NCBI RefSeq assembly: GCF_900176565.1
Contig: NZ_FXEH01000005.1
Span: 645,384 to 709,383, forward strand
Length of the DNA: 64,000 nt
Source of the DNA: Thalassobacillus devorans
GTDB taxonomy: Bacteria; Bacillota; Bacilli; Bacillales; Halobacillaceae
Reading direction: 5' to 3'
Shown here piece after piece: positions 16,620 to 25,432 of the stretch. Below the pieces are notes generated by a model that made no database searches, was not told the origin of the DNA, and saw only the letters and a program-made list of their open reading frames with translations. The stretch's first letter is position 1. Every line of letters starts with the position of its first letter. The position numbers and the translations under genes are program-made.

Positions 16620-19160
16620 TTATTTTCTTCCAATTCCAAAAGATTCAGCAATCGCTTTCGCCGTGATCTCTCCTAAATAGGTACGGTAACTGGAGTCCCT
16701 CAACATCTCGTTCTCCCTCAAATTATCAATGAACATATATTCTAATAGTATTGAAGGCATATCGGTGTTTCTCAACACATTGTAGTCTGCCTGTTTCATG
16801 CCTCGGTCTCCTACATCGATTCGGTCAATCAAGTAGCTGTGGATGTCCTCTTGGCGTTTCTCTGTTTCTTTCGATACGTTTCCATCATGGATATACGTTT
16901 CGAACCCACTTCCTTTACCAAGCCATGCGTTCGTATGATAACTGACGAAATAATCAGCCCCCCAGTTATTGGCCATTTCCGAACGCTCTTCCAGTGGGAT
17001 GAATGTGTCATCTTCCCGGGAGAACTTGATATTAAAACCTTTGTAGCTTCTGTTTAAGGTATTTGCTGTACGTAAAGCGATATCGAGTACCACATCTTTT
17101 TCATTCAACCCGTATCCTTGACCGCCTGGATCATGATCGCCATGACCAGGATCAAGGAAGATCTTGACCACTTTGCTCGCGATTGTTTCCCGTGTGAGGG
17201 GGTCTACAATACCGCTTACAGGCAGGTTATAATCACGTTGGAACTCTTTGACACGCTTTTCGGTAAAGGAACCAAAATAATCCGTGACAGTTATCCCGCC
17301 ATAGCCAAGTGCATTCAGGTTCTCCTTAACTTCACTCAAGGAACTGTGTCGTTTTCCGACTTGCAATGGACTATGATAAAGCTCATCCATTTTTGCCTGC
17401 GTATATTCTTCGATGATGCCATTAACCTTCAGGTCGTAAAATTCCTGGAATTCCTTGACACGTTTTTCGGTAAATGAACCAAAGTAGTCGGTCACAGTAA
17501 TGCCACTGAACCCAAGTTTATTCAACTTTTCCTTTAACCCGCTTAAGTCTTCGTGCCGCTTTCCTTGCTGAAAAGGAGAATGATACACTTCATCAAGCTT
17601 ATCGAGTGTTATTTGATTCGCTTCTCCTGTTTCAGGAAGTCCGTAATAACTCTGGAACTGACCGACACGCTTTGCTGTAAACGCCCCATAATAATCGGTT
17701 ACAGTAATGCCGGCGAAACCGATGGCATTCAATTTTTCTTTCATGTCACTGATTCTGCTGTCTCTGTCCCCTTGCTGGAAGCTGGTTTCAGCAAGCAGTT
17801 CATCCAGCTTCGCTTGCGTGACATTATCAATAATTCCATTGTCTATCAAACCTAAGGTACGCTGCAATTCTTTCACACGTTTTTCGGTGAATTCCCCAAA
17901 ATAATCTGTAACACGAATTCCGCCAAAGCCTGCTTCATTCAGCTTTTCCTTCCATTCACTGGTTTCGTTATGTCTTTCCCCCAGCTGGAATGGACTGTTA
18001 TAAACGGCATCAATCTGTTCTAACGTCTCTGCATCCGCATCGCCGCTCACATTCAGCCCATAGTAATCTTGGAATTGTGTCACCTTTTTAGTCGTATAGC
18101 TGCCGTATAATTCTGTCACAAGGATCTTGCCGAAGCCAATGCTATTCAACTTCCGCTTCATATCCTTGATCGCTTCGTCTCTGTCGCCTTCCTGGAACTC
18201 TGACGGTTCGTCTGCCTGCAGTTTAGTTTGCTGGTTGGCAAGTTGCTGTAATCTTTCTCGTGTTAATGCATCCGCTATCCCATTCGTCTTCATATTGAGA
18301 TGGCTCTGCAACTCTTTGACACGTTTTTCCGTAAACGAACCAAAATAATCGGTGACCGTTATACCACTGAACTGCGTTTGATTGAGCTGTTCTTTCAGGT
18401 CGATGACACGGTCATTTTTTTCGCCGGACTGGAAGGGACTGTTGTAAACTTCGTCCAGTTTTTTCAGCGTGGCATCATCGGCTATACCGTTTACAGGCAA
18501 TGCGTAATTTTGCTGAAATTGTTCGATACGTTGTTCCGTGAAGGCACCGAACAATTCCGTTTCCCTAATACCCCCAAAACCGATGTTGTTCAGTTTTTCT
18601 TTCATGTCCACGATAGCTGGATGCCTATCGCCAAGCTGATAGTGCTGGTTACTCTGGACAGAAAATGCCGTTGCTTCATCATCGGTATTTTCCGGCTCAG
18701 CTTTTTCCTCTTCCTTTACCTCTTCATCCTGGGCAGTGTTCTTGTCTACCTCTGGATTTTCCTTTTCTTCTTTTTCATCCGAGGCTTGCTCAGAAACATC
18801 ATCTTGTTCATATGTAGCTTGATCTTCTGTTTCATCTGCGGCGTTTTGCTCTTCTATGGTATTTTCTTCAGTTGTATCGTCATTGTCATCCTTAGACGTC
18901 TGCTTTTCTTCACTAACATCATTAGATGAGGTTTCTGAATCATCGCTGTCAGCTTCTTCTTCAACCATTATTTCTTCTGTATCTGTTTCTTCTCCTTCTT
19001 CATCAGCTTCCATCTCGCTATCTTTTGCCTGCTCGTCTTCCACTGTCTCTGTATTTGCTTCTTCTGCTTTCTCCTCGCTTGAAGCAAGTATAACTTGTGG
19101 ACTAAAGTGGAAAATTAAGCATAATGCCGAGATCATGGTCATCACTCTAATTAATTTCAC
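16620..19160 (-). CDS. Secreted N-acetylmuramoyl-L-alanine amidase with 7 PG-binding repeats, 846 aa
   Basis: Start is GTG 19160 with a perfect AAAGGAGGTGA 7 bp upstream. Signal peptide at about 1-27, acidic low-complexity region to about 165, seven PG-binding-like repeats (type LNNIGFGGIRETELFGAFT, FQQNYALPVNGIAD), and an Amidase_3 domain over the last 175 residues. Zinc and catalytic positions are visible: FLDPGHGDHDPGG, LNEKDVVLD, VSYHTNAW and LLEYMFIDN. It cuts the amide bond between MurNAc and L-alanine of the stem peptide. It shares the repeat type, acidic region and an identical ribosome-site leader with the glucosaminidase gene, so the two were probably assembled from one ancestor. 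Confidence 0.92.
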   Translation of the reverse strand: MKLIRVMTMISALCLIFHFSPQVILASSEEKAEEANTETVEDEQAKDSEMEADEEGEETDTEEIMVEEEADSDDSETSSNDVSEEKQTSKDDNDDTTEENTIEEQNAADETEDQATYEQDDVSEQASDEKEEKENPEVDKNTAQDEEVKEEEKAEPENTDDEATAFSVQSNQHYQLGDRHPAIVDMKEKLNNIGFGGIRETELFGAFTEQRIEQFQQNYALPVNGIADDATLKKLDEVYNSPFQSGEKNDRVIDLKEQLNQTQFSGITVTDYFGSFTEKRVKELQSHLNMKTNGIADALTRERLQQLANQQTKLQADEPSEFQEGDRDEAIKDMKRKLNSIGFGKILVTELYGSYTTKKVTQFQDYYGLNVSGDADAETLEQIDAVYNSPFQLGERHNETSEWKEKLNEAGFGGIRVTDYFGEFTEKRVKELQRTLGLIDNGIIDNVTQAKLDELLAETSFQQGDRDSRISDMKEKLNAIGFAGITVTDYYGAFTAKRVGQFQSYYGLPETGEANQITLDKLDEVYHSPFQQGKRHEDLSGLKEKLNKLGFSGITVTDYFGSFTEKRVKEFQEFYDLKVNGIIEEYTQAKMDELYHSPLQVGKRHSSLSEVKENLNALGYGGITVTDYFGSFTEKRVKEFQRDYNLPVSGIVDPLTRETIASKVVKIFLDPGHGDHDPGGQGYGLNEKDVVLDIALRTANTLNRSYKGFNIKFSREDDTFIPLEERSEMANNWGADYFVSYHTNAWLGKGSGFETYIHDGNVSKETEKRQEDIHSYLIDRIDVGDRGMKQADYNVLRNTDMPSILLEYMFIDNLRENEMLRDSSYRTYLGEITAKAIAESFGIGRK

Positions 19161-19403
19161 TTTAGTTTCACCTCCTTTATTCAATTGTTAAATATATCGG
19201 TATTTTCCAATATTTGTACATAAGACTAAAGTATTGTTTTAACTATTTTCTAGTGAATATGTATTATAAATCACCTTTTGAGGGTATAAATAATTACTTC
19301 ATCCCTTAATAGTTATAAAATTCTACGCTTCTACTACCCAGAAAATAAATCGTGATAGCGAAGGTTACTAATACACGAAAAAAATATAAAAGGAGATACA
19401 CCA

Positions 19404-20399
19404 ATGCAGATTTGTTATATGCGTATTTTCAAGAAACCTCCAAAATTTGCAAGGCTATTATCAAAAACAAGTAAGTATTACAATATAGAAATCGTTTATG
19501 CTCACCCTGAAGATGTAAATATTGAACAGGAAGTCATTCACGGCCAAGTATTGGTCGATAATGAATGGGTTGAGAAAGATGTCCCCATTCCACCCTATAT
19601 TGATTTGAATACGTATTGTTACCGCTACAAAGAGGAAATGAAATTTTTGAAAGAGAGAAGTCATTTGTCTACCAATGGCATGTATGGTGGAAAAGAAAAA
19701 GTATATCGCCTGTTAGAAGAAGATGGAGAATTCGCCGACTTGCTTATACCCTCACGGCGTGCAGGGAGTTTTGAGGAGTTTGCCCCTTTCATTCATGAAC
19801 ACCAATCCATCATCCTAAAGCCTAGAAATGGCCATAAGGGTCAAGGTATTTATTTAATAGAGAAAGTCGGCCAGGACTACATCTGGTATCACGGCAATGA
19901 AGAAAAAACAATGTCTGTGGGTGAATTAAAGACATTTATAGAGGAAATGGATGATAAATATCTATGGCAAAAATATGTAAAGTCTACCACCCCTAAAGGG
20001 GAACCTTTCGATACCAGATTACGCTTAGAGAAAAACGGCAAGGGTAATTGGGAAGTCACGACCTACCTGGTCCGGATAGGTGCTCATCAAAAAGTTGTCG
20101 CCAATGTCGCCCAGGGGGGCTGCGTCAGTAAGCTGCAGCCTTACCTGAAAGCAAACTTTGATAACTGGGAAGAAGTAAGTGAGAAAATTAAAACCATAGG
20201 AAAGAAACTCCCTTATAAAATCGAAGAGTTGTCTAATAAAAGAAATATTGCGATGGGGATTGATTTAGGCATCGAACAATCAGGTGAAGTCTATTTATTT
20301 GAAATCAACTCATCTCCCGGAACCGAATTCGGAGAAAGCGAACTCGCAAACATCAAGCCCGATTATTACAACTATATATTGAAACAACTTCAAAAATAA
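19404..20399 (+). CDS. YheC/YheD-type ATP-grasp protein, tail-less, 331 aa
   Basis: ATP-grasp fold of the same family as 7932-9113: LKPRNGHKGQGIYLI for ATP binding, EPFDTRLRLEKN, NVAQGGCVS and FEINSSPGTEF for metal binding. AAAAGGAG precedes ATG 19404. It lacks the coiled coil and SWKxTxPLR tail of its relatives and ends soon after the catalytic core. It lies on the plus strand, convergent with the long minus-strand polymer operon. Ligase activity is likely since the motifs are intact; substrate unknown. Confidence 0.8.
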   Translation: MQICYMRIFKKPPKFARLLSKTSKYYNIEIVYAHPEDVNIEQEVIHGQVLVDNEWVEKDVPIPPYIDLNTYCYRYKEEMKFLKERSHLSTNGMYGGKEKVYRLLEEDGEFADLLIPSRRAGSFEEFAPFIHEHQSIILKPRNGHKGQGIYLIEKVGQDYIWYHGNEEKTMSVGELKTFIEEMDDKYLWQKYVKSTTPKGEPFDTRLRLEKNGKGNWEVTTYLVRIGAHQKVVANVAQGGCVSKLQPYLKANFDNWEEVSEKIKTIGKKLPYKIEELSNKRNIAMGIDLGIEQSGEVYLFEINSSPGTEFGESELANIKPDYYNYILKQLQK

Positions 20400-20403
20400 G
20401 AAA

Positions 20404-20436
20404 AAGGCAGGTTAACATTAGTTGTTAACCTGCCTT
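20404..20436. terminator. Bidirectional terminator at the end of the polymer operon
   Basis: A perfect 13-bp stem AAGGCAGGTTAAC with its complement (20424-20436) and a 7-nt loop, between convergent ATP-grasp genes. A-runs lie on the left and T-rich sequence on the right. Confidence 0.85.
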
Positions 20437-20445
20437 ACGTTTGAA

Positions 20446-22005
20446 TTACTTTTTAATTCCTTTTCTGATTGCACGCAATGGTTTTGTTACTTTCCAGGAA
20501 AAGCTGTTTTCTAAATACTCGTTGGCATTTTCATATTTTTCCTTCTCTTTCTTAAGCTTGTCCACTTGAGACTTCAGTTTCTTCACGTCACTACGTAATG
20601 ACTCGTTTTTTGATTCCAGGTTTCTGATAGTGGATGCGACTTCTCTTTTTTTCAGGTTCCCTTTCAGGACCTTTGTTTCTAACACATGCTTGTAGTATCC
20701 AGCTCGTAAATAGGCGGACTCTGCTTTTAGTTTTCTTGCAGCTGGTGCTGAGTTTGCTTCAAACAAGTAAAGGTCACCTTTTTTATCAATCCCTACGTCG
20801 AAACCCAGGGTCAACAGCTCCTGCTGACGGATTTCTTCTAACTTATAAGGAAGCGTCATGGCCAGCTCAGTCAACTTGGCATCAATTTCTTCCCATTGAT
20901 CAGGGAAGTTAGCCTTTAGGAAAGGAACAGGGTCTGCTACTCCCCCTCCCTGTCTTACATTTGATATGACTTTCTGAGCAATGCCGATTCTTATATAATT
21001 ACGGGCAATTTCCCATTTTCCTTCCCCGTTTTTTTCCACATGTACACGACAATCAAATGGGTCACCCTGTAATGTACGGGAAGAGATATATTTTTGAACG
21101 ACATATCCTTTACCTTTGATTGATTCCTCGTAAAACCGCTCAAAATTCGATTCAGACAAGACTTCTTCTTCCGTATTATGGCCTATATGGTACTTATCGC
21201 CATCCTTACGCAGGAAATAAATCCCCTCTCCGCCTCTGCCATATTCCGGCTTCATTACGATGGAGGAATGTTCTTTGATAATATCTTTCAATTCGCTCAT
21301 ATCTTGTGGCATATAAGTAGGGATCGGCAAGTGGCTGAAGTTAGGATCGTCCTTCAATGCACTCTCCAGCTTCGCTTTCGACACACGATTCAGACCATTA
21401 TCCGATAAGATGCTGCGATCACGCAGGTAGCTTGTCACCTCTTCAAATTTAAACACAAACGGAGAAATATCAATAAAAGGAGGGATGTCTGTATTGACTC
21501 GTACCCACTCGCCATCCACAAGTTTCTTCCCTTTGATTATGTTCTTTTCCATATCAACATCTCTTGGACGGAAGTAAATCACTTCCATTCCATAATGGTC
21601 ACAGACCATAGCAACCATTTTTGCAATGAAAGGGGGCTGAATAAAGTTTCTTAAAAAGCCGACCTGAATATTGCTGTCAGTATTATCAGCAACGGGACCT
21701 TTCTTTTGGCTTTGTTGCGATTTAGCCGTCTTTTTTATGATGAAGCCTTCCTTCACTGATTTCGGATAGGCTTCCTCTTTGATCCCTTCAACCTCCGCTT
21801 TCGATGGGCCTTCGTTTAATCGGTTTTTGAATTCTTCCAGATCTTTGTCTGTGCCAGCTGCTATCACTAGCACTCTGCCACTCTTTAAATTTTTTACATA
21901 GCCGTCGATATCAAGGTTCAACGCTTGCTCTTTCACCCATTTACGGTAACCGACCTTTTGTACCTTTCCACTAACATAAAATTTTTTCGCCCTTTTTTCA
22001 CTCAT
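20446..22005 (-). CDS. Acylphosphatase/YheC-type ATP-grasp fusion with coiled-coil tail, 519 aa
   Basis: Residues of about 7-95 form an acylphosphatase domain (FYVSGKVQKVGYRKW, DGYVKN) with both catalytic residues in place, Arg21 and Asn39. Residues of about 112-400 are a YheC/D-type ATP-grasp domain (MKPEYGRGGEGIYFL, DPFDCRVHVEKN, FEANSAPA). A long coiled coil follows, ending in SWKVTKPLR (about 503-511) and a basic tip. ATP-grasp enzymes work through acyl-phosphates and acylphosphatases hydrolyse them, so the fusion could proofread or regulate ligation; that is inference. Last gene of the polymer operon. GAGGTG precedes ATG 22005 by 11 bp. Confidence 0.82.
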   Translation of the reverse strand: MSEKRAKKFYVSGKVQKVGYRKWVKEQALNLDIDGYVKNLKSGRVLVIAAGTDKDLEEFKNRLNEGPSKAEVEGIKEEAYPKSVKEGFIIKKTAKSQQSQKKGPVADNTDSNIQVGFLRNFIQPPFIAKMVAMVCDHYGMEVIYFRPRDVDMEKNIIKGKKLVDGEWVRVNTDIPPFIDISPFVFKFEEVTSYLRDRSILSDNGLNRVSKAKLESALKDDPNFSHLPIPTYMPQDMSELKDIIKEHSSIVMKPEYGRGGEGIYFLRKDGDKYHIGHNTEEEVLSESNFERFYEESIKGKGYVVQKYISSRTLQGDPFDCRVHVEKNGEGKWEIARNYIRIGIAQKVISNVRQGGGVADPVPFLKANFPDQWEEIDAKLTELAMTLPYKLEEIRQQELLTLGFDVGIDKKGDLYLFEANSAPAARKLKAESAYLRAGYYKHVLETKVLKGNLKKREVASTIRNLESKNESLRSDVKKLKSQVDKLKKEKEKYENANEYLENSFSWKVTKPLRAIRKGIKK

Positions 22006-22052
22006 GGCTCAGTTGCCACCTCGATTCATTTTTACAACGCCAGGATTGATAA

Positions 22053-22078
22053 CCCCGTGTAACCAAAGGTACACGGGG
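22053..22078. other. Intra-operon hairpin without T-run
   Basis: CCCCGTGTAACC pairs with GGTACACGGGG across an AAA loop, with one bulged A. It fills the gap between two ATP-grasp genes. Lacking a T-run, it is more likely an RNA-processing or stability element than a terminator. Confidence 0.5.
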
Positions 22079-22091
22079 GGATATTACCCTA

Positions 22092-23735
22092 CTAAGCGTC
22101 CTTTTTTACCAATGACTTTACTTTCCTCAATGGTTCTGTAGCTTTCCAGGATGTGCTGTTAAGGATATGTTGGTTGTCTTTTTCAATCCTGTTTTTCTGT
22201 TTCGTCAGATATTTCAAATCTTTATCCATCTTTCGCAAAGCGTGCTGTACAGATTTCAGGTTGTTGGTATTGTATCGTTCGGCAATTTCAAAGCCGACTG
22301 TAACGGGGTCCTCATGGTTTTCTTCCACTACTTTATTGACCTTGGAATTTTGTGGATATTGCGTGATCAGCTCTTTGAATTCAGTAAGTGCTGACCTATC
22401 TGTACCAGCAACTACGATTTCAATTTCATCAAACACCATATTTTTTACATATCCATGGAGGTTACGATCCATAGCTTGTTTCTTTAACCAGCGATGGTAG
22501 CTTTGCCGTTGCACCGTGCCGTACACTATGAACTTCTTGGCATACAATTTTCCCATCGGAGCAGGGGCCACTTCTACTTCGAGCGCTGCCCTGTTCTCTA
22601 ATGGTTCAAGAATATTAATTAAATCAAAGTAGACTTTGGATTTTCTGGTGTCCATTCCCTTTGTCTCTGGAAAATAATAATCAATGATAGCTGCAGGGAT
22701 ATCACGCGCTTTTCCTTTCAATGGGAACAGCGCCCCGCCAATTTGGGCAGTCGGGTTCAATTCAATGACAACACCCGCGACGTCCATCGACCGGTTTTCA
22801 TTAGCAATGATATCGACACCGCCATGATCCAGACCAGGAACAGCTTTGAGGGCATCAATCGCAATTTGTTTCATTTCCTTCGACATCGTATCGGTGACAT
22901 CGATCGGATCGCCACCGGATGAGACGTTCGTTTTCTGCCTCAAGTAAATTTGTTCCCCTTTTTTCGGAACACTGTCAAGCGTGTAGCCGGCGGATTGAAT
23001 GTACTCCAGGATTTCTGTATCCATGTGGATCAGGCAGCTGTTCAACCTGGCATTCTTCTTCCGCTCCCTGTTCTTCAAATCGATCAGTTCTTCGATGGTA
23101 TGTTCCCCATCACCAACAATGTTAGCTGGCTTACGATTATAAGCAGCAATCACTTCGTCTCCTACCACGTAGACTCGATATTCTTCTCCTTCGACATGCT
23201 GTTCAACAATTACCTCGTCATACCCTAGCTCGTGGCGTACATACTGCATCGCTTTCAAAAATTCTTCATCACTATTGATATTGGTGACAACCCCGTTCCC
23301 AAGGCTGGCGTTCGTCGGCTTCAACACAAGGGGGTAATCAATCGTTTTACTATAGGCGATGATTTCTTCATCGGTTGCATCCGGATCAAAGCCTTTCCCT
23401 TTAGGTACAGGCACGCCAGCTTTATCAAGGACGACCTTGGTATCATCTTTCTCCGATGCTACTTCTACTGCCTCATTAGCAACAATATCTCCCCGTGTTC
23501 GGAAGAAATAATGGGTTCTTTCTTCAGAACTGAGGGAAAAAAGCCTTCCCGGCGGATTGACACCGAAGATAATCATATCTTGAAAGTGCTCCGAGTCTTT
23601 TGTGTACCACTTCAGCTTCAGGCCTCTTCGCCATCCTTCCAAGGCTACTGCAAAAGCATCCAACCTGGTTTTTCTCGCATTTTTGACAATATCATTGGTA
23701 AGTTGGGGAAGACTGATTCCCTGCTGCTCACTCAT
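22092..23735 (-). CDS. Cyanophycin-synthetase-like ATP-grasp/degenerate acylphosphatase fusion, 547 aa
   Basis: After an N-terminal region of about 90 residues comes an ATP-grasp domain of the CphA/GshF type: LKPTNASLGNGVV, VEQHVEGEEYRVYVVG, the signature NIVGDGEHTIEELI, and the metal-binding IELNPTAQIGG. Family members join amino acids to carboxylates. Residues of about 399-485 are an acylphosphatase-like domain (FIVYGTVQRQSYHRW) in which the catalytic Arg is His414, while Asn432 is kept. A coiled coil and SWKATEPLR (about 529-537) close the protein. AGGAGG precedes ATG 23735. The next gene upstream is a close paralogue. Substrate unknown; a polymer-linked amino acid is inferred. Confidence 0.82.
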   Translation of the reverse strand: MSEQQGISLPQLTNDIVKNARKTRLDAFAVALEGWRRGLKLKWYTKDSEHFQDMIIFGVNPPGRLFSLSSEERTHYFFRTRGDIVANEAVEVASEKDDTKVVLDKAGVPVPKGKGFDPDATDEEIIAYSKTIDYPLVLKPTNASLGNGVVTNINSDEEFLKAMQYVRHELGYDEVIVEQHVEGEEYRVYVVGDEVIAAYNRKPANIVGDGEHTIEELIDLKNRERKKNARLNSCLIHMDTEILEYIQSAGYTLDSVPKKGEQIYLRQKTNVSSGGDPIDVTDTMSKEMKQIAIDALKAVPGLDHGGVDIIANENRSMDVAGVVIELNPTAQIGGALFPLKGKARDIPAAIIDYYFPETKGMDTRKSKVYFDLINILEPLENRAALEVEVAPAPMGKLYAKKFIVYGTVQRQSYHRWLKKQAMDRNLHGYVKNMVFDEIEIVVAGTDRSALTEFKELITQYPQNSKVNKVVEENHEDPVTVGFEIAERYNTNNLKSVQHALRKMDKDLKYLTKQKNRIEKDNQHILNSTSWKATEPLRKVKSLVKKDA

Positions 23736-23776
23736 TTTCTATTCCTCCTAAAACCGTACCTTACAGATGGTTGCTG

Positions 23777-25402
23777 TTATGATTTGATCTTCTTGACGAC
23801 TGCTCCTGCCAACCGGATCGGTTTTGTTGCTTTCCAGGAAAGGCTCTTATGGAATTTCCTTCGCTGGAGTTCTGCTTTCTTCATGGCGTGTTCTGTCACT
23901 TCCAGCTCCTGTCTGAATGCCTTCAGTTCTTCAATTTGTGTTTTCAGATCGGCTTTTATTTCAAACCCTACTTTGATCGGCTCATAAAAAGGCTCTTCCT
24001 GAATTTCAATCACCTGGGCTCTCTCTTCGTCTTCCCAGATTCCATTTTTGAAGTCATCTACCATTTCAGGATCTGTTCCTGCCACCACGATTTCGATATC
24101 TCCATCGTCCCGATTCATAACAAACCCATGCAATTCGCGTTCAAAGGCTTGCTTCCGTAATCCGCGGTGGTAGCCAATATCCTGCACATCCCCACTGACG
24201 ATATACTTCTTCGCAAAAATTTCTTCCTTAGGAGATGGGGTGACCGTAACTGCAACTGCGTCTTGTGCTTGTAGTGGATCGAGAACATCCTGAAAATCGA
24301 AATAAGTCTTGGTCTTGTTCAGTTCTATACCCTTCGTTTCCGGAAAATAGTAGTCCATAATTGCAGCTGGGATATCCCTCGGTTTACCCTTCATTGGATA
24401 AAGAAGCCCTCCAATTTGGGCAGTAGGGTTCAATTCGATGACATATCCAGTATTCTCGTCACCTTCAGGCTTAATGAGATCGACTGCTCCATGAACCAGT
24501 CCAGGAACAGCCTTGATTGCATTGACCGCAATTGCTTTGATATCCGGGTGCAGTTCATCTAACACATCGACCGGATCTCCACCAAGAGATATGTTGCTTT
24601 TATCACTCAGAAAAATTTGCTCACCTTTTTCAGGGACCATGTCCGCGGAATATCCTTTGCGGCCCATATATTCGATAACATCCTGGTTCATTTCAATCGG
24701 ACAGCTGACAAGCCTCGGATTGAGGCCGCGCTCTTCATTTTTCATCTCGATCAGTGCCTTGATATCATTGACACCATCACCCATTACATTAGGCGGGATA
24801 CGATTCATGGCACCTACTACTTCACCCCCTACCACGTATAGCCGATATTCCGGTCCGGGAATGTAATGTTCGACGATAACGTCTGGATAGTCGAGCTCAT
24901 TTCGAACATACTCCAGGGAGTAGCGCAGTTCTCCTTCGCTGGTGATATTGGAAATGACACCACGTCCGAAGCTGCCATCCGTCGGTTTTAAGACAACAGG
25001 ATAGCCGATTTTATTGGCAAACGCTATGATTTTTTCGTTATCTACGTCTTCCGTAAACTGCTTTCCTTCAGGTACGGGGACACCATACTCTTTCAGTACC
25101 TGTTTTGTCTTTTCTTTATCCCTGCCGATATCCACTGCTTCATTGGAAACAAGGTCTCCTCGAGTTCGGAAGAAGTAATGTGTTTTCTCACCGGAACTCA
25201 AGGAAAACAGTTGTCCGGGCTTGTCAACAAACCACGTCCTCATTTCCTTGAACTTCTCTGAATCTTTGACATGCCATCTTAATTTAAGTCCTCTCCGCCA
25301 ACCTTCCAGCGATACGGCATAAGCATCCAACAGGTTGCCGTGAGCAGCTGCTACGATTTGACCGGATAGGTGCGGCAGCCATTCTGTGTTGTTCTCGTCC
25401 AT
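23777..25402 (-). CDS. Second cyanophycin-synthetase-like ATP-grasp/degenerate acylphosphatase fusion, 541 aa
   Basis: Paralogue of 22092-23735 with the same domain order. ATP-grasp marks are LKPTDGSFGRGVI, VEHYIPGPEYRLYVVG, NVMGDGVNDIKALI and IELNPTAQIGG. The acylphosphatase-like domain (YIVSGDVQDIGYHRG) has His412 in place of the catalytic Arg and keeps Asn430. The tail is a coiled coil and SWKATKPIR (about 522-530) with a lysine-rich end. A longer frame begins at 25429, but AGGAGG sits 7 bp before ATG 25402, so that start is used. Two adjacent ligases of one type suggest two different acceptors or residues, or an alternating product; this is inference. Confidence 0.82.
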   Translation of the reverse strand: MDENNTEWLPHLSGQIVAAAHGNLLDAYAVSLEGWRRGLKLRWHVKDSEKFKEMRTWFVDKPGQLFSLSSGEKTHYFFRTRGDLVSNEAVDIGRDKEKTKQVLKEYGVPVPEGKQFTEDVDNEKIIAFANKIGYPVVLKPTDGSFGRGVISNITSEGELRYSLEYVRNELDYPDVIVEHYIPGPEYRLYVVGGEVVGAMNRIPPNVMGDGVNDIKALIEMKNEERGLNPRLVSCPIEMNQDVIEYMGRKGYSADMVPEKGEQIFLSDKSNISLGGDPVDVLDELHPDIKAIAVNAIKAVPGLVHGAVDLIKPEGDENTGYVIELNPTAQIGGLLYPMKGKPRDIPAAIMDYYFPETKGIELNKTKTYFDFQDVLDPLQAQDAVAVTVTPSPKEEIFAKKYIVSGDVQDIGYHRGLRKQAFERELHGFVMNRDDGDIEIVVAGTDPEMVDDFKNGIWEDEERAQVIEIQEEPFYEPIKVGFEIKADLKTQIEELKAFRQELEVTEHAMKKAELQRRKFHKSLSWKATKPIRLAGAVVKKIKS

Positions 25403-25432
25403 CAGATTTCCTCCTAAAACTCTATACATTCT

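Noticed and set aside
12230-19160. Tandem repeats considered as recent DNA-level repeats or an assembly artefact
   Set aside because: The units are similar at protein level only; neighbouring copies differ at many bases, so they are old and functional domains.
18856-19191. Plus-strand serine-rich open frame opposite the amidase gene
   Set aside because: Same effect: antisense of the acidic low-complexity region and signal peptide of the amidase.
22092-25402. The two CphA-like proteins considered as true cyanophycin synthetases
   Set aside because: They are about 545 residues, lack the Mur-ligase-like half of cyanophycin synthetase and carry an acylphosphatase-like domain instead.
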